Positions 27,404-37,032 of a DNA stretch of 64,000 nt are shown one piece after another. The notes under the pieces are model-generated. The model was not told where the DNA came from. It ran no database searches and saw nothing but the letters and a program-made list of their open reading frames with translations. Made by a program: the position numbers and the translations under genes. This DNA comes from Microvirga lotononidis (GTDB taxonomy: Bacteria > Pseudomonadota > Alphaproteobacteria > Rhizobiales > Beijerinckiaceae), in contig NZ_CP141049.1 of assembly GCF_034627025.1 (NCBI RefSeq), forward strand, positions 372,001 to 436,000. Direction: 5' to 3'. Position 1 is the stretch's first letter. Every line of letters begins with the position of its first letter.

Positions 27404-28519
27404 ATGGCTCAGGCAACCAGCCCCTATGTTTTTCCGTTTCGATTGTTCCGAAATCTCGACAAGACCGTGCCTCTCGCTGAACTTTCGGCAGACAGGACGG
27501 TTGATCGGACGTTCTTCGAGCCAATGCTCGACGTGCTTGCTCCAGCCTTGTCGGTTCCTGCAGGCGATACACTTGAGGATCGCCTTCTGTCCTTCTTCGC
27601 CCAGCCGTCAGTAGTGTTCGGCGATCCCGAGTGGATTCTCTCCCTGGCCGATCAATGGAAAGCCGACTTCCGGTCTTTCATCGAGCGGGGCCAACCCCTG
27701 CTCTTCACGATCCTGGGCTTCCCCTTCAAGGCTCCGGTGCCTCTGAAAACCCCGCGCATGCTCCCTGATTTCGGGGAAGTCGTCATGCTGAAGAGGCTTA
27801 ACGAGATTGGGCGCGCCATCGCTGCCGTCTATGCGCCCGGCGTAAAGATCCATGTCTTTGCCGAAGGTGCCTTCGCTCGCCTGAACGACATTCCGCAATC
27901 CGATGCGGATCAGTACTTCCAGGCCCTCGAGAAGCTGGCACACGATTTTGGCTTCTCGGAGTACGTCGTGCTGCACGACCTTCAGAAGGCCGTTGAGGAT
28001 TTGGATGGATTTGAGAAGGTTTGGTCCGAGGTCAGCGCTGAAATTCGTCAGCGTCGTGATCGTGGGGATGAGAAAACCGTGATCGCCTTGCGGGATGCAC
28101 TTCCGGTGACGTTCCATCTCATGCGCAATGAGGGCGTCGACGATGACACCCTGCGCCGCGCCTACCTGAACGATGGAAGCGCGGAAACCGTTCGCGCTGA
28201 CATTCAGCGCCGTGCGGAGGAAAGCGTGCTCGGCTATCGTGGCTTCCTCGAAGCCCGGGATCGGGTCAGCATGCTCGAGCGCTATGCCCCGCGCGGTGTG
28301 GCGCTGACTGTTTCCCCGCGCCCTGGCCGCATTGGGGTTCGCCCGCTTCCGGCTCCCTCGGACGTGCTGCCGTATCACGGCGTTCCTGTGTGGTCGCCTG
28401 AGAGCAAGGCGCTGCGTATCGAGTACTACTGGGATCTCATTCATGAAGCAGGCAGCTTCGAGCCGATCAAGCTGCAAGGCGACGCCGATCCGGCTCCGTT
28501 CCTGTATATCGAGCAGTGA
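27404..28519 (+). CDS. Dit1/PvcA (isonitrile synthase)-family protein, copy B
   Basis: 371 residues, clearly paralogous to copy A; by eye more than half of the positions agree over the whole length. It keeps LGFPFK, LPDFGE, VYAPGVKIHVFAEG, VSPRPGRIGVRPLP and LPYHGVPVW, plus an EIRQRRDRGD block shared with copy A and not in the characterised PvcA proteins that I recall. The start ATG at 27404 has CAGGAG about nine bases upstream. A 150-base spacer without a gene separates it from the kinase, so it may have its own promoter. Two retained copies suggest different substrates or a heteromer. Confidence 0.68.
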   Translation: MAQATSPYVFPFRLFRNLDKTVPLAELSADRTVDRTFFEPMLDVLAPALSVPAGDTLEDRLLSFFAQPSVVFGDPEWILSLADQWKADFRSFIERGQPLLFTILGFPFKAPVPLKTPRMLPDFGEVVMLKRLNEIGRAIAAVYAPGVKIHVFAEGAFARLNDIPQSDADQYFQALEKLAHDFGFSEYVVLHDLQKAVEDLDGFEKVWSEVSAEIRQRRDRGDEKTVIALRDALPVTFHLMRNEGVDDDTLRRAYLNDGSAETVRADIQRRAEESVLGYRGFLEARDRVSMLERYAPRGVALTVSPRPGRIGVRPLPAPSDVLPYHGVPVWSPESKALRIEYYWDLIHEAGSFEPIKLQGDADPAPFLYIEQ

Positions 28520-28553
28520 ACGCAGAGCCGACCCGAAGCCTATTCGCGGATCA

Positions 28554-28581
28554 GGCCGGACATCCCCAAGGGTGTCCGGCC
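28554..28581 (+). terminator. Hairpin after Dit1/PvcA-like copy B
   Basis: GGCCGGACA pairs with TGTCCGGCC (9 bp) around TCCCCAAGGG, which can extend the stem by three more pairs with a bulge. It begins 34 bases after the stop. No T run, but a likely end of the TRAP operon. Confidence 0.5.
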
Positions 28582-28678
28582 GCTCGCCTGTCCGATCCCC
28601 CAAACACAAGTGGCTTACCCGTCGCAGATCCAACCTACGGGGAGCAATCTTTGCTGGATCCTAAGATTCCGGTTGAAA

Positions 28679-28696
28679 GCTACGATGATTTGTAGC
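28679..28696. promoter_or_regulatory. Dyad upstream of zwf, candidate HexR/RpiR operator
   Basis: GCTAC-N8-GTAGC lies about 90 bases before the zwf start. It is a plausible site for the RpiR regulator at 34020-34877, though it does not match the enterobacterial/pseudomonad HexR consensus closely. Confidence 0.3.
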
Positions 28697-28707
28697 AAAT
28701 TCGTCAG

Positions 28708-28726
28708 ACGGTGGCGACACCGTTTT
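28708..28726 (+). terminator. Short hairpin plus T run in the zwf leader
   Basis: ACGGTG-GCGA-CACCGT followed by TTT. It may be a weak terminator of upstream transcription or a leader structure of the zwf message. Confidence 0.35.
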
Positions 28727-28789
28727 CCTCCCTGACTGGACGGGCGCTGAGATCAGTCGCGGTGTCCGTCCCTTTTTGGATGAGGTGGC

Positions 28790-30271
28790 ATGTATCAGCA
28801 TTTGACGACGCTTCCTCTGCCTGAACGGACGCCCGTCCCCGTGTGCGATCTGGTGATTGCCGGCGCCAGCGGCGATTTGGCCATGCGCAAGCTCTTCCCG
28901 GCTCTCGTCCAGCGCATCTCCGAAGGGGTGATTCCCGAGGCGAGCCGCATCGTAGGCATCGTGCGCTCCGGGGAGACGGAGGACGGCCTGAAGGACGGCG
29001 CCGCCACGCGCCTCAAGGAGCAAGGCCTGAAGAGCCCCGACATCGACAGTTTCCTGCAGCGCCTCAGCTACGTGCGCGCCGATGTCTCGGATTCAGCCAC
29101 CATGGGGGACCTGAACGCTCGCCTCGATGATCCAGGTCGCGTGCGCGCCTTCTATCTGGCCACTCCACCTGACTTGTTCATTCCGGCAGCCCGGGCACTC
29201 AAAGGCGCCGGGTTGCTCGAGCATGACAGCCGGTTAATCCTTGAGAAGCCATTGGGCCGTAATTTGTCTTCCGCCCGTGCAATCAATGATGCCGTCGCTG
29301 AAGTCTTGCCCGAGGGCCGGACCTATCGGATCGACCACTACCTGGGCAAGGAAACCGTCCAGAACCTCTTGGTCCTGCGCTTCGCCAACAGCCTGTTCGA
29401 GCGCTCCTGGTCGCAACGCGACATCGACCATGTCCAGATCACCGTGGCCGAGACGGTCGGACTAGAGAAACGGGCCGACTACTATGACCGCGTGGGGGCG
29501 TTGCGAGACATGGTGCAGAACCATGTTCTTCAGCTCCTGTGTCTCTTCGCCATGGAGCCGCCCAACACGCTCGACGCCGATGCCGTTCGAGACGAGAAGG
29601 TGAGGGTCCTGCGGGCGCTCCGGCCTATCGAAGGCCGCGACGTGCTCCGTTACACCGTGCGCGGGCAATACATGGCGGGCTCGATCGCGGGCCGGCCGGT
29701 GCCCGGCTATGCCGATGAACTCGGACGAGACAGCGGCACCGAAACCTTCACGGCCCTGCGCTGCGAGATCGACACCTGGCGCTGGGGTGGGGTCCCCATC
29801 TACCTGCGCACAGGCAAGCGCATGGGGGCGCGCTGCTCCGAGATCGCGGTCACGTTCAAGAGCGTGCCGCACTCGATCTTCCGCGACAATCCCGAACCCA
29901 ACCGGCTCGTCATCCGCGTTCAACCGGACGACGGTGTGCAACTGCAATTCATGATGAAGGTCCCAGGCAGCGGGCGCCTCAAGCTGGTGCCCCGCACGCT
30001 CGACCTGCGTTACGACACCGCCTTTGGCGGGCGCACGCCCGATGCATACGAGCGTCTTCTGACCGACGTTATCCGGGGGGACCAAACCCTGTTCATGCGC
30101 CGCGACGAGGTCGAGGCAGCTTGGGGCTTCGTGGATCCCATCATCGAGGGATGGAACGAGTTCTACGCGACACCGCACCGCTATGCAGCCGGATCGTTCG
30201 GACCGTCGCAGGCGGTGGGCATGATCGAGCGCGATGGGCGTAGTTGGGCCGAGCCGGAGGTACAAGGGTGA
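28790..30271 (+). CDS. zwf: Glucose-6-phosphate 1-dehydrogenase
   Basis: 493 residues. Cofactor loop GASGDLAMRK (25-34) and the active-site block RIDHYLGKE (180-188, with the catalytic His and substrate Lys), then VQNLLVLRFAN and KSVPHSIF. Oxidises glucose-6-phosphate to 6-phosphogluconolactone. First gene of a tight zwf-pgl-edd-eda operon: its stop overlaps the pgl start by two bases. Pgi, the enzyme that supplies its substrate, is encoded 5 kb downstream. Likely controlled by the RpiR-family protein at 34020. Confidence 0.95.
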   Translation: MYQHLTTLPLPERTPVPVCDLVIAGASGDLAMRKLFPALVQRISEGVIPEASRIVGIVRSGETEDGLKDGAATRLKEQGLKSPDIDSFLQRLSYVRADVSDSATMGDLNARLDDPGRVRAFYLATPPDLFIPAARALKGAGLLEHDSRLILEKPLGRNLSSARAINDAVAEVLPEGRTYRIDHYLGKETVQNLLVLRFANSLFERSWSQRDIDHVQITVAETVGLEKRADYYDRVGALRDMVQNHVLQLLCLFAMEPPNTLDADAVRDEKVRVLRALRPIEGRDVLRYTVRGQYMAGSIAGRPVPGYADELGRDSGTETFTALRCEIDTWRWGGVPIYLRTGKRMGARCSEIAVTFKSVPHSIFRDNPEPNRLVIRVQPDDGVQLQFMMKVPGSGRLKLVPRTLDLRYDTAFGGRTPDAYERLLTDVIRGDQTLFMRRDEVEAAWGFVDPIIEGWNEFYATPHRYAAGSFGPSQAVGMIERDGRSWAEPEVQG

Positions 30272-30954
30272 TCGAGGCGGCGGTCGATTTCATCCGCGCG
30301 CCTGGCCTGCGGCGGGTTTCGCAGCTTCTGGCGGACGACGTGACTCGCATCCTGCGGCAGGCGATCGGCGGTCGAGGTCGGGCGTTCCTCGCCGTTCCCG
30401 GTGGAACAACACCGCGGGAGTTCCTGACATTGCTGGGACAGCGCAATCTGCCGTGGGAGAGCATTGCCGTGATCCCAACGGACGAGCGGGACGTTCCACC
30501 GGACGATCCCCGCTCCAACGAGCACATGATACGGCAGTGCCTGCCCTTGACTTCGGGAAGCCTGGTGCCGCTCCGTGCGGTCGGCGCGTCCCTCGAAGCG
30601 AGCGCCACGGCCTTGTCGACGCAAATTAGTGCCATGGGCCCCCTCGACGTCCTGGTCATCGGCATGGGAGCGGATGCCCACATTGCCTCGCTCTTTCCAG
30701 GCGACCGGAGACTCGACCGAGCCGGGCGAGCAACGTCTCCGGTGGTGCTCGCTTCCCGTCCAGCCGATTTGGAGCCGAGATTGTCCCTCGGGCCAGCTCC
30801 CCTAATGGCGGCGCGATGGAAGGCGCTGTTGATCTCTGGTCAGGACAAGCTGGCGGCACTGAATCGGGCGTTCGTGTCGAATGATCCGGTTACCGCACCA
30901 GTCCGCCTCCTGTTCGAGGACGGTATTCCACCCCGCGTCTATTATACTGAATGA
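30268..30954 (+). CDS. pgl: 6-phosphogluconolactonase
   Basis: 228 residues from GTG at 30268 (GGAGG eight bases upstream, GTGA overlap with the zwf stop). The DevB-type motifs are present: PTDERDVPPDDPRSN (70-84) and GMGADAHIASLFPG (132-145), where Ala replaces the usual Gly before His. Hydrolyses 6-phosphogluconolactone. Its stop overlaps the edd start as ATGA. Confidence 0.92.
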   Translation: MIEAAVDFIRAPGLRRVSQLLADDVTRILRQAIGGRGRAFLAVPGGTTPREFLTLLGQRNLPWESIAVIPTDERDVPPDDPRSNEHMIRQCLPLTSGSLVPLRAVGASLEASATALSTQISAMGPLDVLVIGMGADAHIASLFPGDRRLDRAGRATSPVVLASRPADLEPRLSLGPAPLMAARWKALLISGQDKLAALNRAFVSNDPVTAPVRLLFEDGIPPRVYYTE

Positions 30955-32798
30955 AGGTTGCCATGAGGTCGTTTGCGCCCACCGTACAAGTCCTTGAGGA
31001 CGTCGCTGCCCGCATCACCCTTCGCTCGCGCGAACTCCGGCGCGAGTACCTCGCGCGGATCGAAGAGGTTCGCCGCAGCCATCCACCCCGGCGCAAACTC
31101 TCCTGCGGAAATCTTGCTCATGCGGCGGCAGCCTGCTCGGCTCACGAGAAGATGCCGGTTGCCACGGGCAGTGCGCCGAACCTAGGCATCGTCACCGCCT
31201 ATAACGACATGCTCTCGGCGCATCAGCCCTTCGCTGCCTATCCAGACCTGATTAAGGAGGCGGCGAGCGGGCTCGGTGCCACTGCCCAGGTGGCCGGCGG
31301 CGTGCCTGCCATGTGCGACGGCGTCACCCAAGGCCAGCCGGGCATGGAACTGTCCCTCTTCTCTCGCGACGTGATTGCGATGTCAGCGGCGATCTCGCTC
31401 TCGCACAACGTGTTCGATGCCGCGCTCATGCTCGGCGTCTGCGACAAAATCGTGCCGGGCCTCGTCATGGGAGCGCTCTCCTTCGGTCATCTGCCGACGA
31501 TTTTCGTGCCGGCGGGCCCCATGCCGACGGGGCTCTCGAACGACGAGAAGACGCGCGTGCGCCAGGCCTATGCCACCGGTGAAGTCGGGCGCGATGCGCT
31601 GCTCGCCTCGGAGATGAAGAGCTATCACGCGCCCGGGACCTGTACGTTCTACGGCACGGCCAACTCGAACCAGATGATGATGGAGATCATGGGCTTGCAC
31701 GTGCCCGGATCGGCCTTCGTCCCACCCGGAACGCCACTGCGCGAGGCGCTCACCCGCGAAGCCGTGCGCCTGTCCGTGGAGGCGGCTCGGGCGCCCGAGG
31801 GCGTGCGCGGCATCGGTGAGCGTCTGGGTCCGAAAGCGTTCGTAAACGCCATTGTGGGCCTGCACGCCACCGGCGGTTCCACGAACCACCTGCTTCATCT
31901 CGTGGCTATGGCGCGCGCAGCCGGGCTCGTGATCACCTGGGAGGACTTCTCCGATCTCGCGACGGTTGTGCCACTCCTCACCCGGATCTACCCCAATGGT
32001 CCGGCGGACGTGAACCAGTTCCACGCGGCCGGCGGCATCGCCTTCGTGATCCGCGAATTGCTGCGCGGCGGGCTTCTGTTCCGCGATATCGAGACCGTGG
32101 CCGGCAATGACCTTGCGGTCTATGCCCGCGAGCCTTGGCTCGACGATGGTCGGCTCGCCTATAGGGATGTGACGGATGAGTCGCCCGAGCCGTCGATCCT
32201 GCGACCTATCGACGAGCCGTTTCAGGTCACAGGGGGGCTGGCTCTCATCTCTGGCAATCTCGGTCGGGCAGTGGTCAAGACCTCCGCAGTGCAGCCGGAG
32301 CGGCGGTCGCTGACGGCGCCTGCGCGCGTCTTCGAGAGCCAGGAGGAGTTCCTCGACGCGTTCAAAGCCAACCAGTTCGACAATGATACCGTCGTGGTGG
32401 TGCGCCAGCAGGGCCCGAAGGCAAATGGTATGCCGGAACTCCATGGGCTCATGCCTGCCTTGAGCGTGCTGGAAAGCCGCGGCATCCGAGTGGCGCTGCT
32501 GACGGACGGCCGTCTATCGGGTGCATCAGGCAAGATCCTGAGCGCGCTCCACGTGACGCCGGAGGCGCAGAGCGGTGGCGTGATCGGCCTGATCCGCAAT
32601 GGAGACGTGATCACCATCGACGCCTCGGCAGGCCGCCTCGAGGTGGCGGCGGATACAGAGACATTGGCCACGCGCCTGCCGGTGCGCTCAAACGCGGCGG
32701 GCGGGCTGTCGCTGGGGCGCGATCTGTTCTCGACGTTCCGCGTAACGGTCGGCCCGGCCGACCTCGGCGCCGCCAGCCTGTGGTCGGACGCCGCTTGA
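30951..32798 (+). CDS. edd: Phosphogluconate dehydratase
   Basis: 615 residues, IlvD/Edd family, Fe-S dependent. [10 protein letters not shown] (85-94), [16 protein letters not shown] (121-136) and [14 protein letters not shown] (228-241) hold the cluster cysteines; [15 protein letters not shown] lies near the C-terminus. Converts 6-phosphogluconate to KDPG, the committed Entner-Doudoroff step. Starts in an ATGA overlap with pgl; ATG at 30963 is an alternative. A 44-base spacer leads to eda. Confidence 0.95.
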   Translation: MKVAMRSFAPTVQVLEDVAARITLRSRELRREYLARIEEVRRSHPPRRKLSCGNLAHAAAACSAHEKMPVATGSAPNLGIVTAYNDMLSAHQPFAAYPDLIKEAASGLGATAQVAGGVPAMCDGVTQGQPGMELSLFSRDVIAMSAAISLSHNVFDAALMLGVCDKIVPGLVMGALSFGHLPTIFVPAGPMPTGLSNDEKTRVRQAYATGEVGRDALLASEMKSYHAPGTCTFYGTANSNQMMMEIMGLHVPGSAFVPPGTPLREALTREAVRLSVEAARAPEGVRGIGERLGPKAFVNAIVGLHATGGSTNHLLHLVAMARAAGLVITWEDFSDLATVVPLLTRIYPNGPADVNQFHAAGGIAFVIRELLRGGLLFRDIETVAGNDLAVYAREPWLDDGRLAYRDVTDESPEPSILRPIDEPFQVTGGLALISGNLGRAVVKTSAVQPERRSLTAPARVFESQEEFLDAFKANQFDNDTVVVVRQQGPKANGMPELHGLMPALSVLESRGIRVALLTDGRLSGASGKILSALHVTPEAQSGGVIGLIRNGDVITIDASAGRLEVAADTETLATRLPVRSNAAGGLSLGRDLFSTFRVTVGPADLGAASLWSDAA

Positions 32799-32842
32799 GC
32801 CCGCACCATCAACCCCAACGCTTGCCGAACGAGAGACCCACG

Positions 32843-33490
32843 ATGTCGAAGGCCGGTCCGCTTGCAACAATCCTGAGCCAGGCGCCTGTAATTCCGGTGA
32901 TCCAGATCGAGGACGTCGCCAATGCCGTGCCGCTCGCCAGAGCCCTTTTGGCCGGTGGCGTGCGGGTGCTGGAGGTGACGCTCCGAACCGAGGCTGCCTT
33001 TGAAGCCATCCGCCGCATCCAGGCCGAGGTGCCGGAAGCCATCGTGGGCGCGGGAACCGTGCTGACTCCGGACCAACTGGATGCGGTTGCGAATCTCGAG
33101 GCCGCCTTTGCGGTCAGCCCGGGAGCCACACCGGCTCTCCTCGACGCAGCAGCGGGCTCACCCGTGCCGCTGCTGCCGGGGACAACCACCGCCAGCGACG
33201 TCATGGCGGTCCTGGAGCGCGGCTACACCCACATGAAGCTGTTTCCAGCGGAGGCCGTGGGTGGTGCGGCCCTGTTGAGCTCCCTGGCTGCGCCGCTGCC
33301 GACCGCCCGCTTTTGTCCGACCGGTGGGATCGATCAAGAAAAAGCCAAGCGCTATCTTGCCTTGCCGAATGTGGTCTGCGTGGGCGGATCGTGGCTGACG
33401 CCGCGTGACGCCATCCGTCAGAGTGACTGGAACCGGATCACCGAGTTGGCTAGGACGACACTGAGCCTCAGAGAGCAGAATCCACAGTGA
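32843..33490 (+). CDS. eda: KDPG aldolase (2-dehydro-3-deoxy-phosphogluconate aldolase)
   Basis: 215 residues from ATG at 32843. EVTLRT (44-49) supplies the catalytic Glu, and MKLFPAE (131-137) the Schiff-base Lys132; GAGTVLT and the phosphate loop CPTGGI are also present. Cleaves KDPG to pyruvate and glyceraldehyde-3-phosphate, closing the pathway. Last gene of the zwf operon. About 100 bases separate it from the small unknown gene at 33592. Confidence 0.94.
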   Translation: MSKAGPLATILSQAPVIPVIQIEDVANAVPLARALLAGGVRVLEVTLRTEAAFEAIRRIQAEVPEAIVGAGTVLTPDQLDAVANLEAAFAVSPGATPALLDAAAGSPVPLLPGTTTASDVMAVLERGYTHMKLFPAEAVGGAALLSSLAAPLPTARFCPTGGIDQEKAKRYLALPNVVCVGGSWLTPRDAIRQSDWNRITELARTTLSLREQNPQ

Positions 33491-33591
33491 CACCATGCCT
33501 TGAAGCAGCTTCCCTGCGACAATCGCTCATGCGGTTCGTCACTCGACCTGCGGAATGTTGCCCGACCACAGTTCACAGAGGAGCATGATTG

Positions 33592-33744
33592 ATGTTGAGC
33601 ATCACCAAGATGGCCACCCAGGACGGGACATTTACGATCTACGTTGATGCCAAGGCCGTGGCGTGGGGGCTCACAACGTCCGCGGCTGATGATCTAATTG
33701 CGACATTGCTGCGCGCTCCGGATTTTGCTGATGTTATGCTTTGA
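33592..33744 (+). CDS. Small protein of 50 residues, unknown
   Basis: ATG at 33592 has AGAGGAG about nine bases upstream, a good ribosome binding site. The product (MLSITKMATQDGTFTIYVDAKAV, split by eye into one strand-rich half, then AADDLIATLLRAPDFADVML) is soluble and acidic. I do not recognise a family. The next small frame overlaps its end by 13 bases. Its place right after the Entner-Doudoroff operon may mean cotranscription. Confidence 0.4.
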   Translation: MLSITKMATQDGTFTIYVDAKAVAWGLTTSAADDLIATLLRAPDFADVML

Positions 33745-34012
33745 GCACGCGTTCCATATCGTACCTCCTCATTCCCTTGAGCAGGTCAAAAGGCTTTGCC
33801 GCAGGGGCGTCGTGATGGAGGTGCACTGGGAGCATCGCGAGTATACCGCCGACAGTCACTTGGTCGCCCGTTACGAGAGCTATCAAGCCTTAGACTCTGA
33901 GAAGCCCATTCAACAGAATGGCTGGTCCAAGTTCGTTCACGATGGCCGTCTGATCGATCGCGGGCACTTCATCGTATCAGGGTCCAGCACCAATATGCTG
34001 GATGAGGCATAA
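33732..34012 (+). CDS. Small unknown protein of about 93 residues
   Basis: Begins MLCFEHAFHIVPPH at 33732 inside the end of the previous small gene. VMEVHWEHREYTADSHLVARYESY and GWSKFVHDGRLIDRGHF are composition-wise protein-like. The family is unknown to me. It converges on the RpiR gene, with seven bases between the stops. Confidence 0.4.
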
Positions 34013-34019
34013 CGGTATG

Positions 34020-34877
34020 TTAGGTGGCGGAGCGCTTTTCCCGCACGCTCTTCTTGCCTCGCTCGAGCGACCGGATTTGCTCCGGCCCCCGCTCGAGGGC
34101 CACCAGCACAGCCAGGATGTCAATGATAGCCAGATGGGTCAGGCGGGAGGTCATCGATGCGTACATCGTCTCGTCGTCGTGAACGTCGGTGGACAAGGTT
34201 ACACCGCAATGGCGCGTCAGAGGCGACCCGCCGGTTGTGATACCGATGACCTGAGCGCCCGCCGCACGTGCAATCTCGACCGACCTGATAAGGTCGAGCG
34301 TTCGCCCTCCCGCCGAAATGGCGACAACCACGTCCGAAGGACCCAGGAGCGCGGCCGACATGGCATGAACATGGGGATCCGAATATGCGACGGTCGGGAT
34401 CCCGAGCCGAAAAAACTTATGCTGGGCGTCAAGCGCTACAATTCCCGAACTGCCCTGACCATAGAATTCGATGCGAGCCGCGCGGGTCAGGATGCCGACC
34501 GCGGATTTCAGGATGCCACTGTCGAGGCGATCGCGCAGGGCGATCAGGGCACTGACAGACCGGTCTACGACCTTCGCGGCGGCGACCCCGATCGGGTCAT
34601 CGGCCCTGACGTCCTGATGAACAATAGGTATGCCTCCGCCCAGGCTGCGCGCCATCTGGATCTTGAAGTCTTTCCACCCAGAAAACCCAACCGACTTGCA
34701 AAACCGCGCCACCGTCGGCTCGCTAACCCCGGCAGCTGTGCTCAGAGCCTCGATCGAGAGCTCCAGCACGCTCTGCGGAGCGCTCAATACGTAGTCGGCG
34801 ACGCGAGCTTCCGACCGGCTCAGGTTGTTGCGGGCAGCCTCGAGCTGAGCAAGAAGGCCAAGAGGGCTTTGATCCAT
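34020..34877 (-). CDS. RpiR-family regulator, HexR-like
   Basis: 285 residues: an N-terminal HTH (about 10-80, with LSRSEARVADYVLSAPQSV and GVSEPTVARFCKSVGFSGW) and a C-terminal SIS domain (about 120-260, with FYGQGSSGIVALDAQHKFFRLG and VVVAISAGGRTLDLI). This is the architecture of HexR, which binds KDPG and represses zwf/edd/eda/pgi in other proteobacteria. It sits between the zwf operon and pgi, so control of both is a natural inference. Confidence 0.88.
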   Translation of the reverse strand: MDQSPLGLLAQLEAARNNLSRSEARVADYVLSAPQSVLELSIEALSTAAGVSEPTVARFCKSVGFSGWKDFKIQMARSLGGGIPIVHQDVRADDPIGVAAAKVVDRSVSALIALRDRLDSGILKSAVGILTRAARIEFYGQGSSGIVALDAQHKFFRLGIPTVAYSDPHVHAMSAALLGPSDVVVAISAGGRTLDLIRSVEIARAAGAQVIGITTGGSPLTRHCGVTLSTDVHDDETMYASMTSRLTHLAIIDILAVLVALERGPEQIRSLERGKKSVREKRSAT

Positions 34878-35038
34878 TGTGGCATCCAGTTGACCGATGG
34901 CGGCTTACCAGAGGGCAGGGGCCATCAGTCAGATATATTCATCATCCTAGGAGCCAGCCAGTCAAAGTTACACTTACTGCAGGCACTTAGCGGGGTTGTA
35001 CCCGACAATGATGAGCCGAGCCCCAGGATTGCGGTCAC

Positions 35039-35137
35039 ATGCTCAAGACAATTATCGTTGAGGACGCAATGGTGATACTGCGAACAGCCCTACCAGCAGT
35101 CCATCCAGCCAACCAATGGACCAAGCTTCGAGAGTAA
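35039..35137 (+). pseudogene. Possible response-regulator N-terminal scrap
   Basis: A 32-codon frame begins MLKTIIVEDAMVILRTAL, which looks like strand 1 and helix 1 of a receiver domain, then turns into unrelated sequence and stops. The rest of the 34878-35302 gap shows no gene and should carry the divergent RpiR and pgi promoters. The match is short, so this could be chance. Confidence 0.28.
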
Positions 35138-35302
35138 CACTGGCTCATTCAGGACAAATTTAGGGATATGGGAAACAAGCCTCGAGGATCTTCAGCCAGC
35201 GTCACAGCCACGGTGGCTATGACCGTCGCCCGCGGGTTCTATCGCTCCCCGGCTCGACCTGAGGAAGTAGCAGAATGATAACGAACTAGGGAGGGGAGTC
35301 CC

Positions 35303-36955
35303 ATGACGGCACTGACCGCGTCACCGGCTTGGCAAGCGCTCAAGGCGCATTCCAGAAGTACTGGACGGCACCACCTGCGTGAGCTGTTTGCCCGGGAGCC
35401 GGAACGCTTCAGCCGTTTTTCGCTTCGCCTCGGCGATCTTCTGCTCGATTACTCCAAGCATCGGATCACAGCCGAGACAATGGAGCTCCTGCTCGAACTG
35501 GCCCGATCCGCGGATGTAGAGGGCTGGCGTGACCGGATGTTCACAGGTAGCAAAATCAATGCCACCGAGAAGCGCGCTGTTCTGCATGTGGCCCTGCGCA
35601 ATCGCTCCGGCCGTCCGATCCTCGTCGACGGCTCCGATGTCATGCCAAGCATTGACGCTGTACTGGCGAAGATGCACCTCTTTTCGGAGCAGGTCAGAAA
35701 CGGTGCCTGGCGCGGCTCCACAGGCGAGACAATCACAGATGTAGTCAACATCGGCATCGGGGGATCCGACCTTGGGCCGGTCATGGTCTGCGAAGCCCTG
35801 AAGCCGTATCAGCGGCCGGACCTGCGGCCGTACTTCGTCTCCAATGTGGATGGTGCACATCTCACTCACACTCTCGCGGGCCTTAATCCAGCCCGCACCC
35901 TCTTCATTGTCGCCTCTAAAACTTTCACGACCCAGGAGACGATGACCAACGCTGCGAGTGCGCGGGGCTGGCTGACCGAAGCCCTCGGTGAGGACGCGGT
36001 GGCCAAGCACTTCGTGGCGGTCTCGACCAATGCTCCCGAGGTGGCACGGTTTGGCATTGACCCGGCCAACATGTTCGAGTTCTGGGACTGGGTCGGTGGC
36101 CGCTATAGCTTGTGGTCTGCGGTCGGCCTGCCGATCGTGCTCGCCGTTGGGTTTGAACGCTTTCGTGAGCTGCTCGAAGGCGCCCACGAGATGGATGAGC
36201 ATTTCCAGAGCGCTCCGCTCAACCAGAACATGCCTGTTATCATGGGTCTCCTTGGGGTCTGGTACCGCAACTTCCTGGGTGCCTCGACCCTGGCCCTGCT
36301 CCCGTACGATCAGCATTTGAGCCGGTTTGCTGCCTACTTCCAGCAGGGTGACATGGAGAGCAACGGCAAGTCCGTGCGCCGTGACGGCAACCGGGTAGAT
36401 TATGCCACAGGCCCGGTAATCTGGGGCGAGCCGGGCACCAACGGACAACACGCGTTCTTTCAGCTTCTGCACCAAGGCACGGAGCTAATCCCGGCGGATT
36501 TTCTGGCCGCGGTCGAGAGCCAAACGCCGCTGAGCGACCACCATGACAAACTGCTAGCCAATTTTCTGGCGCAGACGGAGGCTCTCGCCTTCGGCAAGGC
36601 CAAGGATGAGGTGAGGGACGAACTCGCGAAGGAAGGGTTGTCGGAGGAAGCCCTTAGGACACTCATGCCCCACAAGGTTTTTGAAGGGAACCGGCCGACG
36701 ACGTCGCTGCTGTATCGGAAGCTCACACCGCATCGGCTTGGCTCTTTGATTGCTCTCTATGAACACAAGATCTTCGTCCAGGGCATCATCTGGGAGATCA
36801 ACAGTTACGACCAGTGGGGAGTCGAGCTCGGCAAGGAGCTGGCTTCACGAATCCTGCCGGAGCTTCAAACCGATGCGACGGTGCTAGATCACGACAGCTC
36901 GACAAACGGTCTGATCAAGTACGTGAAATGGCTGCGGCAAGGGCACTCCCTTTAG
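35303..36955 (+). CDS. pgi: Glucose-6-phosphate isomerase
   Basis: 550 residues. [13 protein letters not shown] (near 150), [12 protein letters not shown], and [20 protein letters not shown] (near 335-354), with the catalytic Glu in QGDMESNGK, and the C-terminal [24 protein letters not shown] precedes the ATG. Interconverts fructose-6-phosphate and glucose-6-phosphate, linking the sugar-phosphate output of the SIS enzymes to zwf. Not cotranscribed with zwf; the RpiR gene lies between. Confidence 0.96.
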   Translation: MTALTASPAWQALKAHSRSTGRHHLRELFAREPERFSRFSLRLGDLLLDYSKHRITAETMELLLELARSADVEGWRDRMFTGSKINATEKRAVLHVALRNRSGRPILVDGSDVMPSIDAVLAKMHLFSEQVRNGAWRGSTGETITDVVNIGIGGSDLGPVMVCEALKPYQRPDLRPYFVSNVDGAHLTHTLAGLNPARTLFIVASKTFTTQETMTNAASARGWLTEALGEDAVAKHFVAVSTNAPEVARFGIDPANMFEFWDWVGGRYSLWSAVGLPIVLAVGFERFRELLEGAHEMDEHFQSAPLNQNMPVIMGLLGVWYRNFLGASTLALLPYDQHLSRFAAYFQQGDMESNGKSVRRDGNRVDYATGPVIWGEPGTNGQHAFFQLLHQGTELIPADFLAAVESQTPLSDHHDKLLANFLAQTEALAFGKAKDEVRDELAKEGLSEEALRTLMPHKVFEGNRPTTSLLYRKLTPHRLGSLIALYEHKIFVQGIIWEINSYDQWGVELGKELASRILPELQTDATVLDHDSSTNGLIKYVKWLRQGHSL

Positions 36956-37032
36956 GCGAGGCGCATCGTAGCTAGCAATCTGAGCCACAGCTCAGCGAGG
37001 ACTGGCCTTATGACGAACGAGCCCACAGACGA

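Noticed and set aside
27608..28633. Minus-strand frame of 341 codons over Dit1/PvcA-like copy B
   Set aside because: The paralogue at 25286 has a similar antisense frame only because the sense genes are similar; no motifs.
31383..32444. Minus-strand frame of 353 codons inside edd
   Set aside because: Shadow of the edd reading frame; no recognisable domain.
35321..36475. Antisense open frame of 384 codons across pgi
   Set aside because: It is the mirror of a certain enzyme gene in GC-rich DNA; no family motif and no ribosome binding site.
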